A stretch of 64,000 bases of DNA from Antilocapra americana (taxonomy: Eukaryota > Chordata > Mammalia > Artiodactyla > Antilocapridae): assembly GCA_007570785.1 (NCBI GenBank), contig ML664175.1:8756225-8820224 (forward strand), read 5' to 3'. The notes below the pieces were generated by a model that was given only the letters and a program-made list of their open reading frames with translations, had not been told where the DNA came from and did not search any database. Positions 47,625 to 59,700 of this stretch are shown piece by piece; position 1 is the first letter of the stretch, and each line of letters begins with the position of its first letter. The position numbers were made by a program, and so were the translations under genes.

Positions 47625-48200
47625 CATCTACCCAAATGTTTGTCCAGAAATCTGGGAGTCTTCCTTGATATGTCCCTCTTCCTCTCCATCCACATCCGAT
47701 TAGTCACCAGGTCCTACAGGTTCTACTTTCAAAATATGTCTCAAATTTATTTCCTAGTCTCTCTGTACCACCATCTTTCTGTAAATCATCATCGTCAGTC
47801 ATATGGACTACTGAAGCTCCTCTCCATAGCCATTCAAGGCTCTGACAGCCAAGTAATCATCTTAAAAATTATGTTACATCATGACATATTTCTCTTTAAA
47901 ACTCTTCAGTAGCTTTCCATTGCTTGTACCATAAAGATCCAAACTTCTCACAGAGTCAGCCAGACCCTTCAGGTTCTGCCCTGCCCCTCTTTCCTCACCT
48001 CGAGCCATTTTCACTCCACTTGGGCTACACTTTTTTTCTGTGCCCTCCTCTATCTTTTCCTTCCTTGCGTTCCAGTGTTAGATTCAATGAAACTTCACCA
48101 GAATGGCCTTCCTAGGTCCTCACACTAGATTAGAACCCGCATGAGTCTTCATAAATACCTTGAATTTTTTTTTCTTCATAGCATTTACCACAATTGTAAT
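47625..48200. repeat. L2-like repeat
   Basis: CTCTTCAGTAGCTTTCCATT, then CATAAAGATCCAAACTTCTC and CCCTTCAGGTTCTGCCCTGC are classic L2 3' phrases. Confidence 0.6.
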
Positions 48201-48479
48201 CAGTCAGTTGTGTAATTATTTGCTTAATACACAAAGCAAAGGTCCACAAGGTTAAGATCATTGAATGTTTGTTTTATCTTGTTCCTTTTTCTAAAATTCA
48301 ACTGTACGTCCTCTTTGAACTATGACCTATTGCCATCTCATTCTATAATTTACACATTTTTAAGTTCTCATAGTTCTAATACAGGATTTTTAAAACTTAC
48401 CTTGTACATACTTTTGACAAGTTTGCTCTGTATAGATAAATACAATTGAAGTATATATAAATTTAATATACCCATATAT

Positions 48480-48690
48480 ATGTGCTTAGTCGCTCAGTCA
48501 TGTCCGACTCTTTGTGACCCCACGGACTGTTAAACTGCCAGGCTCCTCTGTCCATGGAGATTCTCCAGGCAAGAATACTGGAGTGCATTGCCATGCCCTC
48601 CTCCAGGGGATCTTCCCAACCCAGGGATTGAACCCAGGTCTCCCACATTAGAGATGGATTCTTTACCATCTGAACCACCAGGGAAACCCA
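48480..48690 (-). mobile_element. Bov-tA SINE, full length
   Basis: TGTGCTTAGTCGCTCAGTCA, CAGGCAAGAATACTGGAGTG, GATCTTCCCAACCCAGGGAT, ACCATCTGAACCACCAGGGA. Confidence 0.85.
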
Positions 48691-48717
48691 TACATATATA
48701 TACTTGTGTGTATATAT

Positions 48718-49040
48718 ATGTTGTTCAGTCACTAAAGTTGCGTCTGACTCTTTGGGATACCACGGGCTGCAGCACACCAGGCGTCCCTGTTCTCCACTAT
48801 CTCCTAGTTTTCTCAAGTTCATGTCCATTGAGTCAGTGATGCTATCTAACCATCTCATCCTCTGCTGCCCTCTTCTTTTGCCTTCAGTCTTTCCCAGCAT
48901 CAGGGTCTTTTCCGAGTCGGCTCTTTCCGTCAGGTGGCCAGAGTACTGGAGCTTCACTGTTAGCATCAACCCTTCAAATGAATATTCCTGGTTGATCTCC
49001 TTTAGGAGTGACTGGTTTGATCCTGCAGTCCAAGGAGCCC
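48718..49040 (-). mobile_element. BovB LINE 3' end
   Basis: TTGTTCAGTCACTAAAGTTG, CCATTGAGTCAGTGATGCTA, CATCAGGGTCTTTTCCGAGT and TTGATCCTGCAGTCCAAGGA read as the reverse complement of BovB. Confidence 0.8.
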
Positions 49041-49139
49041 ATTATAACATAATGGGTATTCTTCAGTGTCCTCAAGGGAAAAGGACTCCCAGAAGGAGGG
49101 TAGATGGTGCTAAATCTTTGTTTTCTTCTGTTTTGTTTT

Positions 49140-50405
49140 TCTAGCTTTACTGACGTATAACTGACATGTAACATTTGTGTGAGTTTAGGGGGTACAACAT
49201 GATGCTTTGATATATATTGTGAAATGATTAACACAGTAACATTAGCTAATACATCCATCACCTCACATAATTACAAATTTTGTGTGTGGGTGTGGTGAGA
49301 ACATGTCCTCTAAAAATTTCAAATATAGTACTGTTAATGGCAGTAACCATACTGTTCGTTAGGTCCCTAGAACTTACTCTTCTTAAAACTATAAGTTGGT
49401 ATTCTTTGACCATCATCTCTCCATTTACCCCATCCCCAGCCACTGATAACTACCATTCTGCTGTTCGATTTTTTTTTTTAAAGATTCTATATATATGTGA
49501 GGCCATACAGTATTTGTCTTTCTCTGATTTACTTCACTTAACGTAACGATTTCAAGGTCCTCGATACTGCTGCAAATGGCAGGACTCCTCTTTTATTAAG
49601 ATTGATAGTGCTCCATTCTGTGTGCGTGTGTTTCTCCATCCATGCATCTGTTGATGAATACTTGTTTCCATGTCTTAGCTATTATGAATAATGCTGCAAT
49701 GAACATGGGAGTGCAGATCTCTCTTCAAGATGTGATTTCATTTCCTTTGGGTATCTAAGAAGTGAAACTGCTGGATCATAGTTTTAGCTTTTTGAGGAAA
49801 TTCCACACTGTTTTCCATAGTGGCTGTACCAATTTACTTTCCCACCAACAGATTCCTTTTCTCCACATCCTCAACTCTTATTCTCTTTTAACTTTTTGAT
49901 AATAGCCATTCTTCAGGTGTGGAGTGACATCATATTGTGGTTTAGATCTGCATTTCTCTGATGATTGGGAATGTTCAACACCTTTTCATGTACTTGTTAG
50001 TTATCTATGTGTCTTTGGGGGAAATGTCTGTTCAGATCCTCTGCCCATTATTTAATTATATTGCCTGGTTTTTTGCTATTGAATTGTATGAGTTCTTAAG
50101 ATATTTTAAAAGTTAACCCCTTATCTGATACATGGTTTGCACATGCATTTTCCCATTCCAAGGTTGCCTCTTCATTCTGCTGTTTTTGTGCTGTACAGAA
50201 GCTTTTTAGTTTGTTGTAGCCACACTTACTGATTTTTGCTTCTTTTGTTTTTAGTTTTGTTGCCATATCCAAAAGTCATTACTAAGGCCAGCTCCAAGGA
50301 TTTTTCCCCTATGTTTTCTCCTAGGAGCTTTATGGTATCAGATCTTATATTCAGGTCTTTGATCTTTTCCAGTCAATTTTTGTGAGTTGTATAAAAAAGG
50401 CTTAG
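49140..50405 (-). mobile_element. L1 LINE fragment, old subfamily
   Basis: Reverse complement of the L1 ORF2 C-terminal end and 3' region: TGTTGATGAATACTTGTTTC, AATAATGCTGCAATGAACAT, AAGTGAAACTGCTGGATCAT, TTCCATAGTGGCTGTACCAA, CTCCACATCCTCAACTCTTA. It ends about 70 bp before the PIERCE2 main exon. Confidence 0.85.
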
Positions 50406-50473
50406 TTTAAATAAATGTTTTCTTTTTTTCAGAACTGTATAATTGATAATTATTTTATGCATTTATCTTTTAG

Positions 50474-50818
50474 GATAAGAAAAGTACTTCAGCTTCGAGT
50501 TCAGACACAGAAATGAAACCTGAACTGCCTCCTTGTGTGAATCCTGGCAATCCTGTGTTTTCATGTATGTTAGATCCAAAGACACTCCATACGACTACCT
50601 CACTATCAGAACCTAAGATGATTATGTATAAAACCAATTCAAGTAATTACGGTGAATTTTTACCTATGCCACAGTTTTTCCCCTGCTATTATACTCCAAG
50701 GGAGCAAGTATTTTCTAGTCATATCAGAGCGACTGGATTTTATCAAAATAACACTCTAAACACTGCACCTGACAGAACAAGAACCCTTGATTTTCCTAAT
50801 TTTCAACACACTCTATGA
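50474..50818 (+). CDS. PIERCE2: PIERCE2 main coding exon with stop
   Basis: From acceptor TCTTTTAG the frame reads DKKSTSASSSDTE then MKPELPPCVNPGNPVFSCML, through YKTNSSNYGEFLPMPQFFPC and FSSHIRATGFYQNNTLNTAP to FPNFQHTL and TGA (50816-50818). Open in this frame throughout and strongly similar to the remembered mammalian C15orf65 sequence. The ATG at 50513 is probably internal, because the exon is open upstream of it and joins in frame to the short first exon. Confidence 0.92.
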   Translation, partial: DKKSTSASSSDTEMKPELPPCVNPGNPVFSCMLDPKTLHTTTSLSEPKMIMYKTNSSNYGEFLPMPQFFPCYYTPREQVFSSHIRATGFYQNNTLNTAPDRTRTLDFPNFQHTL

Positions 50819-50939
50819 AAGTATGTTACCCTTAAAGAGAAAATATATTCAGGAAAAAAGGAGTTTTAAATCTAAGACTAGGATACCAAATTTGAAATAT
50901 AAAAAAGCCTTGAAGTAATTTTTAAAAATACCTTTGACA

Positions 50940-50988
50940 AATAAAGCATTTCAACTGATAAGTGAATGACAGTGACTTCTTAAATAAA
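50940..50988 (+). terminator. PIERCE2: PIERCE2 polyadenylation signals
   Basis: AATAAA at 50940-50945 and again at 50983-50988, 120-170 bp after the stop codon. Confidence 0.65.
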
Positions 50989-51124
50989 AATGTATTCAAA
51001 ACAGAATAAATGGTAGATAACATTTTATTATACCTAGCTTTATTTATGTCATGTAGTCCCAAAACTTCAAAATGTTTTCAGGATCTCAACTTGTCTACTG
51101 AGTATATTTGTCAAGACAATGAAA

Positions 51125-51645
51125 CACAGACCAACCTAGACAGCATAGTAAAAAGCAGAGACATTACTTTGCAAACAAATGTTCGTCTAGTCAAAGCTGT
51201 GGTTTTTCCAGTGGTCACGTATGGATGTGAGAGTTGGGCTGTGAAGAAAGCTGAGTGCCAACGAATTGATGCTTTTGAACTGTGGTGTTGGAGAAGACTC
51301 TTGGGAGTCCCTTGGACTTCAAGGAGATCCAACCAGTCCATCCTAAAGGAGATCAGTCCTGGGTGTTCATTGGAAGGACTGATGTTGAAGTTGAAACTCC
51401 AATACTTTAGCCACCTCATGTGAAGAGTTGACTCATCTGAACACACCCTGCTGCTGGGAGGAATTGGGGGCAGGAGGAGAAAGGGACGACAGAGGATGAG
51501 ATGGCTGGATGGCATCACTGACTCAATGGACATGAGTTTGGGTAAACTCCAGGAGTTGGGGATGGCCAGGGAGGCCCGGCATCCTATGATTCATGGGGTC
51601 ACAAAGAGTCGGACACAACTGAGTGACTGAACTGACTGAACTTAC
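51125..51645 (+). mobile_element. BovB LINE 3' end
   Basis: Frame 51010-51423 includes SRDITLQTNVRLVKAVVFPV and YGCESWAVKKAECQRIDAFE of the BovB ORF C-terminus; then GATGAGATGGCTGGATGGCA and the ACAACTGAGTGACTGAACTG terminus. Confidence 0.88.
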
Positions 51646-52794
51646 ATGTAAATAAATATATATCTGTATGTATACAACATGCCAGGTGAAAAGAATTATA
51701 GGGAAAAACTAACACAGGGTTGGAGGAAGAGTGCTTGGACAAGGGGGTATTTAAGGTATAGGAGTGTCTGATCAGTTGGTATTTGACGATGCTCTGTAGA
51801 AAGTCAAGAGAAAGTCAAGTTATTGTGGGAACTGAATATCTAGTCTGATGTTCAAGGGAGAAGTTGAATATAATCAATTTAAACAATATTCACACAAAGA
51901 TATTATTTAAAATCATGAGATAAGGTAGCAAAGTGTAGGCAGAATAAAGACCAGAGGACTAATCTTTAGGGAACTTATTTAGAAATCAGGGGGATGACAT
52001 GGAATTAACAAATGAGACCAATAAGTGACTAGTGAAGTAGGAAGAAATGAGGAAGACTGTGATATTCAGAAGTCAAGTAAGGAACTTGTTTCTTGAACAG
52101 GGAATGACCCAGCTTTGTGAAACTATCTTGGAAGCTAATACATAGACTGAGACCCGAGGGTTTCATTAGGCAATGTAGAGATAACTGATGATATCAACAA
52201 TAAGTATTTCAGTGAGGCTGTAGAGAGGAAAACCATAGTAGAAGAGGTTTATGAAAGCCTGCAAGAAGTAAATACTTTTTAGTAGCTTTTCTGTACACTG
52301 AATATAGAGATGCAGTAATAGCTGGAAATAGATGTGGGGCCAAAGGTTACTTTTTAAAAAGATTATAATATAGCATATTTGTATTTGATGGAAGCACATT
52401 TTGAGAATCTCTCACCCACAGTAATCAGTTCCACAGAGAAAATGTAGCTAAAGATGACTGCAGAGTAATGTTCTTCAACATGGACTAAAAAAACTAGAGT
52501 GTATAAAATCAAATGTATAGATAGGATGAACACAGAATTATCCATCAATTTATAGTATACTTAGAACCAGGATACATAAGAACAAGCTAAAAATAAAGCA
52601 TTAGAATATGGACTGTAAAGTGTTAATTTATTTTGTGAGCTACACTGAATGAAGCAGTACAGTTGAAATATGCTATCCTAAAGTGTAAAAAATAAACACA
52701 CTCAGTAATTTTTCCAGAAAGAAAGACTCCATTTCAGGTAACAGTTTGAACAATCAATTCTCCTGGGAAATATTTAAAGCACATTAAATCAAAA

Positions 52795-54086
52795 ACTTGC
52801 CATACACAAAAATAAACTCAAAATGGATCAAAGATCTAATCATAAGACCTGAAACTATAAAACTCCTAGAGGATAACATAGGCAAAACACTCTCCGACAT
52901 AAACCAAAGCAGGATCCTCTATGACCCACCTCCAGAATATCGGAAATAAAAGCACGAATAAACAAATGGGACCTAATTAAAATTAAAAGCTTTTGCACGA
53001 CAAAGGAAACTATAAGCAAGGTGAAAAGACAGCCTTCAGAATGGGAGAAAATAATAGCCAATGAAGCAACGGACAAACAATTAATCTCAAAAATATACAA
53101 GCAACTCCTGCAGCTCCATTCTAGAAAAATAAACGACCCAATCAAAACGTGGACCAAAGAACTTAACAGACATTTCTCCAAAGAAGACATAAAAATGGCT
53201 AACAAACACATGAAAAGATGCTCAACATCACTCATTATCAAAGAAATGCAAATCAAAACCACAATGAGGTACCAACTTTACACCAGTCAGAATGGCTGCC
53301 ATCCAAAAGTCTACAAGGAATAAATGCTGCAGAGGATGTGGAGAAAAGGGAGCCCTCTTACACTGTTGGTGGGAATGCAAACTAGTACAGCCACTATGGA
53401 GAACAGTGTGGAGATTCCTTAAAAAACTCTAAATAGAACTGCCATATGACCCAGCAATCCCACTGCTGGGCATACACACCGAGGAAACCAGAATTGAAAA
53501 AGACACATGTACCCCAATGTTCATCGCTGCATTGTTTACAATAGCCAGGACATGGAAGCAACCTAGATGCCCATCAACTGACGAAGGGATAAGAAAGCTG
53601 TGGTCAATATACACAATGGAATATTACTCAGCATTAAAAAAAAAATTCATTTGAATCAGTTCTACTCAGGTGGACGGAACTGGAGCCTGTTATCCAGAGT
53701 GAAGTAAGCCAGAAGGGAAAACAACAATACAGTATACTAATGCATATATATGGATTTAGAAAGATGGTAACGATAACCCTGCATGCGAGACAGCAAAAGA
53801 AATGCAGATGTATAGAACAGTCTCATGGACTCTGTGGAAGAGGGCAAGGGTGGGATGATATGGGAGAATGGCATTGAAACATGTTAATTATCATATGTGA
53901 AATCAATCGCCAGCCCAGGGTTGATGCTCGGGGCTGGTGCACCGAGATGACCCAGGGGGAGGGAATTGGGAGGGAGGTGGGAGGGGGGTTCTGGAGGGGG
54001 AACATATGTATACCCATGGCGGATTCATGTCAGTGTATGGCAAAACCAACACAATAAAGTAAAGAAAATTTAAAAAAAAAAAAACA
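52795..54086 (+). mobile_element. 5'-truncated ruminant L1 with A-tail
   Basis: ORF2 C-terminal sequence (frame 53021-53323: [40 protein letters not shown]) is followed by the ORF2 end, a G-rich 3' UTR (GGGAGGGAGGTGGGAGGGGG) and an A-tail near 54070. Frames are broken, so it is dead. Possible degraded TSD: AAAACTTGCCATAC at 52792 versus AAAACTCGCATAC at 54086. Confidence 0.85.
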
Positions 54087-54171
54087 AAACTCGCATACTT
54101 TAGGAAAATTTTCCTACCTTTACACAATTATCAGAATATTTACAATTTTACTTCCATTTATTGACTGACTG

Positions 54172-54390
54172 TCTTCCCTGGTGGTTCAGTTGGTAAAGAA
54201 TCTGCCTGCAATGCGGGAGACCTGGGTTCATTCCGAGTCAGGAAGATCCCATGGAGGAGGAAATGGCAACCCACTCCAGTATTCTTGCCTGGAGAATTCC
54301 ATGGACAGAGGAGCCTGGTGGGTTACAGGCCATAGGGTCACAAAGAGTCAGACACAACTGAGTGACTAACACTTTCACTTTCACTGACTG
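54172..54390 (+). mobile_element. Bov-tA SINE, full length
   Basis: TCTTCCCTGGTGGTTCAGTT head, CCTGCAATGCGGGAGACCTG, GGTTACAGGCCATAGGGTCA, CACTTTCACTTTCACTGACT end. It lies just behind the L1. Confidence 0.85.
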
Positions 54391-55239
54391 ATTATTTCTA
54401 GAAATACAGCATGAAGTTAAACTAAAGGCTCATCTTCCCAAAGGAATATTTTACCAGTTTGTTTAGGTCTTTTTCCTCTTTTAGCTATAAACTAAAAGAC
54501 TATCATAAATATAATTTTATCCCATCAATAATCTAATTAATATATTTGACCAAATAATGTTGGTTTTTACTATGTATATTAGTTCAAAATTATTCTGAGT
54601 TTATTATGTTCTACGTACTATACAAGCCAGTCCATTCATTAAACAAAAAACATGCTTATTTAGGTCATACAAAGGCTAAAATGAAGTGTATTCTAAGTAC
54701 TGTCTAAAGTAGCTTCTTTAAAAAAAGAGTAATTCCCTGAAAAGAGTGTCTTAAGAGAGAGATGGCCTTAGGAGTCATATTCCTTTAAAACATTTTAAAA
54801 GGGGGAATCACAACATCAACTAAATAAATTCCTCTATGTTCTTTCACAGAAAAAAAAAAAAAAAGGCAAATCACATCTCAAAGAGATGATGCTAGTAACC
54901 TTGTCGTGACCTGAAGAGTTAACCCGGTTTTATTGTTAGTACAAGAGAGTTAGTTATAGTGAGATATGTTTTAAGGCTTGTAAACAAGGGGAATTAGCCT
55001 AAACATTTTAGGAAAGAGGAAGCTTGTTATGTAGAACTAGATGCATGATGCCATGAAACAGTCCATTCATTAAACTAATTATCCTTGTTCTGAGTCCATG
55101 TCTGTCAAGCAAATTTATGATTTACCATACCAAATCTGCTTATAAAGAGAAATGAATTTTCATTTAGCCTACCATGACCATGGACATCCTCTGTCAATTT
55201 CTTATTATGCATTAGTAAGAAGTAAGGAATCTGCTTTAC

Positions 55240-56520
55240 TTACTCCCCTGGGCCTGGTTAATGTGATTCTGATCCTTGCAGATGGGTCAGTCCTGAGGGT
55301 GCTCTCGGGTCTCTGAGAGTGAGACTGAGGCAGATCAATTCAGTAACACAGTGAAACACACCCTTGTTTTCAGGATTCTTGGGAGACCACATACCAACTT
55401 CCCCCCCCTCCAGATAGTATGTGCAAAAGTCCTTTCCCTTTATTCTCCACATAGATGGAAGCCAGGTTTTTACCTGGCTTACCAATGCTAAGTGGTCTTT
55501 CCTTGACCAAACTCTAAACAGGCTCCACTGAGCCACTTTTTCAATTAGGCCTCATCCTTGTGTGAGCAGATGGGGTAGAGGGTCCCTGAAGAAAAAGAAC
55601 CAGATATTGTTTCTGACATAAGAGAAGCCATCTGAGGCCTAAACCATTTTGTGATCTGCCTGGTCACAATGCTTGACCTTGATAATAATGATCTTATGGG
55701 AACAAAAGAACAAAGGACTCTTACCAGGCAAGGAACAACAGCAAAGGCAACAAATCAGATAATAAAGACTTCCAAGTCTGCTTCAGTGGTAAAGATTAGC
55801 CTGAAGCAGTTTGAGTTGTTTTGAAGAATTTAACCCCCCTCCAGGGCTCAGAGTTGGATCATAAAAAAGACTGAGTTCCGAAGAATTGATGCTTTTGAAC
55901 TGTGGTGGTGGAAAGACTGAGTGTCTCTTGGACTGCAAGGATGTCAAACCAATCAATCCTAAAGGCGATCAACCCTAAATATTCATTGGAAGGACTAATG
56001 CTGGAGCTCCAATACTCTGGCAACCTGATACAAAAAGCCAACTCACTGAAAAAGACTCTGATGCCTGGAAAGATTGAAGGCAGGAGGAGAAGCGGACGGC
56101 AGAGGATGAGATGGTTAAATAGCATCATTGACTCAATGGACATGAATTTGAGCAAGCTCTGGGAGATAGTGAGGGACAAGGGAGCCTGGTGTGCTGCAGT
56201 CCACCGGGTCGCATAGAGTCAGACATGACTTAGCGACTGAACAACAATCAGGGCTCATCCACCAGATCTACTGGAAGCTAAGGGATGATGATGTTGGACC
56301 TTTTCTGACACTCCTAACTTCAATCAACTAGAACTTGGAACTCTGTTCACTTTGCCAACTCCAAGGAGAATTCTTCGCTCAAGCCATTTCATGAATAGGC
56401 ATGCACCTTTAGCTTAAAACTTTCCCAATTTTGGAGCTTGGGGACAAGTCCCCAGTGTTCTCCTTACTTGCTACAAGTAATAAATCTTTCCTTGTTTGAC
56501 TTGGTCATGTCTAAGGACTA
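55240..56520 (+). mobile_element. LTR-like sequence split by a BovB insertion
   Basis: Long non-coding block with retroviral-LTR character ending TTGCTACAAGTAATAAATCT (AATAAA at 56479-56484) and TTCCTTGTTTGACTTGGTCA. Removing the BovB piece (55851-56248) and one duplicate rejoins it cleanly. No gag/pol/env remains found beside it. Family and edges uncertain. Confidence 0.5.
55851..56248 (+). mobile_element. 5'-truncated BovB with 9-bp target-site duplication
   Basis: GAAGAATTGATGCTTTTGAA, GGCAGGAGGAGAAGCGGACG, GAGATGGTTAAATAGCATCA and the ACATGACTTAGCGACTGAAC end are BovB. Flanked by CAGGGCTCA at 55842-55850 and 56249-56257. Confidence 0.88.
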
Positions 56521-56859
56521 CCATAATAATTTTTCCTGTTAACAATCTTTTACTCTAAGTTTTAATGATAACTCTGTTTGGGAAGCATGCTTGTATCACA
56601 AATGAAATGGGGATGTGCATACCTCTAATTTAACTCTATCACTACCTCCGTCTAAGACAAAAGTCCCTTAACAGAAGATTTGCTCAAAAAAGGGTCAAGT
56701 AGCTCATGAATACAAATGAATATCTATTGCTTTTAAACCAAGACTTAGAGGATAGGGTAAAAAATAATAACTAACTACTTAAAACTCCCTTCTACCTCCT
56801 CCAAAAATAGATCTTTTGTGCTTAGGGTAACTATTAGGCCCAGGTTTTTGTTTCTGATC

Positions 56860-57430
56860 GGGATGTAATAGGAATGAGACAGGAGGGAAGGGAACAGGGC
56901 ACAATCTTTAAAAGAATGCCACAGTCATTGAGGATGGAGAAAAAACTGGTTAGAACCAACTACGTCTAAGATGGTGGAAGATTTTTGACTACCAGTAGCC
57001 CCTAAGCCTCATTACATGCTCACTGTAATACATTAGCTAAATGATACAGCCACAGGCGCCATGACAGTTCCAAGGATGACAAGAGAAGGCCAAAAAGTGG
57101 GCGTGGCCCAACTGCTGGAAATTCCTGCCCTTTCTTCAAGATAGTAGGAACAATTCTCCCACTCTGTAAGCCTATGAAATTACCCAGCCCGTAAAACTAA
57201 CTATTCCCACACCTGGGTACAGCTCTCACCTTTTGAGATGGCCTGTATTCTGTCTATGGAATGTGCATCTCTAAATAAATCTGCTTTCACTTTACTATGA
57301 CTCGCTCTTGAATTCTTTCCTGCCCAAAGCCAAGGAATCTCACTTGATGGCCTGTCCATGGGACTCAATGAGACCTGGGATGTGACCATCCTCTTATGCC
57401 CCATTTTTCCTGGAGTAGGAAGAGCCTGAG
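56860..57430 (+). mobile_element. LTR-like sequence (endogenous retrovirus type)
   Basis: TGACAGTTCCAAGGATGACA, AAAAAGTGGGCGTGGCCCAA, CATCTCTAAATAAATCTGCT (AATAAA 57274-57279) and TTTCACTTTACTATGACTCG, then CGCTCTTGAATTCTTTCCTG, is the layout of a class I-type LTR. No viral genes adjacent, so probably a solo LTR; limits uncertain. Confidence 0.55.
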
Positions 57431-58479
57431 AAAAGACTAGGTTGGTTAAAGTATTCTGAATGTCAAACTGGAACATGATACACAGAAGAACCACCTTTTT
57501 TGTTTTTTTATACTTAAGATACAAGTTCATTTTTCCCCCACATAACAGACAAGTGGTTCAGGATAGATAAGTAGATCTGATTTGCAAAGTCATTCTAGGA
57601 CCTAAGCTGATGGTTATCTCTACCACTGTTAACACAAGGTTTCCATCTCTGGGTCTAAGGTGACTCCATTTCCCAGAGAACCACCTTTACTTTGGCTACA
57701 TTTATTTTTAAAAATAAAAACAAACCAGGGCTGATTATAAGAAAAAGCAATCCTACCTCACCAGAAGGTCTGATAACTGGGCAGGATTGCTACAAAAGTT
57801 ATCAAAAGTTGTTTTACAGAAGTAAAAGTTTCAAGGTTGCTGAACTAGGATACTCTTACATATTCAAAAAAGTATTACATCTTTTAAAAGAAAAAAAAAC
57901 TGTTTTATGATCCACTTTGGACATCTGATGACCAAATACTGTAAAACTTATTTCTAAAAATTTTGTTTTGTTTTTTTTCCTAAAAAACCCCTAAATATAA
58001 TCACAGAGAATTGTGACAACTGTTAGATGCAAAAGGGAAGCTGTTCTGGTTTTGCTTAACGCTTGCATCATCACAGTGATACAACACCACTGGTGGTGCA
58101 ATCCAGTGCCAGTATCACAATATTCTAAGTTAACATTTTCACCCCTTGCTATCTTTTTTTTTTTTCCTGGTATACTTGACAGTACTAGAAAACAATGTTA
58201 CTAGAAAAGTTACCATCATCAGACAGTATTATAAAATATGATCCATGCTTTGGCTACACTCCCTCAGCTGAAGATAAGGTTTTCCAAACAGTTGTTTTAT
58301 TAATACTAAGGTAAACTGGTCTAACCTTAAACAACAGGTAGTGGAGCAGTATTTTTTAAAAGGAGGTTCTGTGCATTTGGAAACTAAGTGGAAACATCAA
58401 TATTGATTATACCAAGGCCAAGCATTCAGACAATTAAACTGTGTATTTAATACAAACAAAAATATTTTATAAATAATCT

Positions 58480-58485
58480 TTTATT
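58480..58485 (-). terminator. DNAAF4: DNAAF4 polyadenylation signal (candidate)
   Basis: AATAAA on the - strand about 330 bp past the DNAAF4 stop. Plausible spacing; others further on cannot be excluded. Confidence 0.45.
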
Positions 58486-58816
58486 TTAAACTTATTAAAA
58501 ATGAATCAGTAAGTATCCTGGTAATCACATCAACAAATATATTGTTAGTTATAAGGGCAAGCTGAATTCAGTAACAAAAAAAAAAGAAATCCTGTAGTAA
58601 CATGCAATGAATAATTAAAATAATTATTCTTATTTTGACTTACTTATTCAAAACCCATTCAAATCAAACATTTCATTTTCTACAGATTTATAATATTCTA
58701 CCCTCTATGGAACTAAAGAGAAAGTGATTTTGTATAATCAGCCATAATATGCCCCGATTTCTAATGCCTCCAGTTATTTTGTTAAAGTTAGAACAATACC
58801 TAGTTGCTTCTAGTAG

Positions 58817-58984
<168 letters not shown>

Positions 58985-59494
58985 CTAAACAACATTTTTA
59001 AAAAATAAAATCATTAAATCCATGGTTCAGCATAAGTAATAGGTTTTAGTCAGATTCCCATTTTCACATACATGGTCTAGACTAAAGAAATTTTTAAGTA
59101 ATTTCAGAAATAATTATAATGATTTTAACCAAGATTCAGTAAGAAACAGTAATTTTAAACTGAAACACAAATAAGGTACGGCTTAAACTCATTAAAGCAT
59201 GAACAGACTCAAAAACTCATATATCAAAAGGACATTTTTATCACCTCAATTAAAAAGTAATTAATGTCATCTTATTTCAAAATTCTAGATCCTAAAAAAT
59301 AGTTTTGGTAGACTCAATTCATACTTTATATAACTCACAGACTATAGTTTGTGCTTTTTTTTGTACTTATCCTATCTACAAAATTTCTTTGTGAAAATTT
59401 GGTTATAAAGGAAAGCATTGTAGACTGCATGTTAAAAATATATAACTGGCTCTAAATCTTTACCGAAAAAATCAGTGGGAAGAATTTCTTTGTA

Positions 59495-59700
59495 ACTCTG
59501 GTGGCTCAGCAGTAAAGAATCTCCCTGCAATGCATGAGTCACAGGTTCGATTCCTGGGTTGGGAAGATCCCCTGGAGAAGGAAATGGCAACCCACTCCAA
59601 TACTTTTGTCTGGGAAATCCCACAGAAGGAGGAACCTGGCGGGCTACATTCCATGTGGTCACAAAAGTTGGACACAACTTAGGGACTAAACCACCAACCA
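59495..59700 (+). mobile_element. Bov-tA SINE
   Basis: CTCTGGTGGCTCAGCAGTAA, GGTTCGATTCCTGGGTTGGG, GAAATGGCAACCCACTCCAA and a CTAAACCACCAACCACCA tail. Confidence 0.85.

Larger units (their letters stand above)
44285..50473. other. PIERCE2 intron
   Basis: 6.2 kb, holding a MIR-like patch near 45910-46070, a Bov-tA at about 46557-46770, L2-like DNA at 47625-48200, a Bov-tA at 48480-48690, a BovB 3' end at 48718-49040 and an L1 fragment at 49140-50405. No coding exon seen. Confidence 0.7.
44050..50990 (+). other. PIERCE2: PIERCE2 gene (C15orf65), complete
   Basis: PIERCE2 (piercer of microtubule wall 2) is a small protein that sits in the lumen of ciliary doublet microtubules and passes through the tubulin wall toward the outer dynein arm docking site. 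The main exon gives 114 residues; an 18-base first coding exon at 44267-44284 supplies MTECDW in frame, total 120 residues (human about 120). The body has no signal peptide, membrane helix or coiled coil; it is rich in Pro, Tyr and short conserved blocks. Position between CCPG1 and DNAAF4, + strand, is as in human. The 5' end shown is approximate. Confidence 0.88.
50990..58470. other. Intergenic region between PIERCE2 and DNAAF4
   Basis: 7.5 kb, no gene found. BovB 3' end at about 51125-51645, unassigned AT-rich DNA at 51650-52790, ruminant L1 at 52795-54086, Bov-tA at 54172-54390, LTR-like blocks at about 55240-56520 (split by BovB) and 56860-57430, unassigned DNA to 58.47 kb. Tandem transcription of DNAAF4 into CCPG1 (both - strand) is known in human and would cross it. 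Confidence 0.7.

Noticed and set aside
47640..47912. 90-residue open frame on + strand
   Set aside because: Lies in L2-like repeat sequence within the PIERCE2 intron.
48463..48969. 168-residue open frame on - strand
   Set aside because: Made of a Bov-tA SINE read in frame with a BovB 3' end (ILAWRISMDRGAW, EGMAMHS are standard SINE translations).
50513..50818. PIERCE2 starting at the ATG at 50513
   Set aside because: The exon is open 13 codons upstream to a good acceptor and joins in frame to a short first exon, giving the expected family length.
53021..53323. 100-residue open frame as a host gene
   Set aside because: It is the C-terminal end of L1 ORF2.
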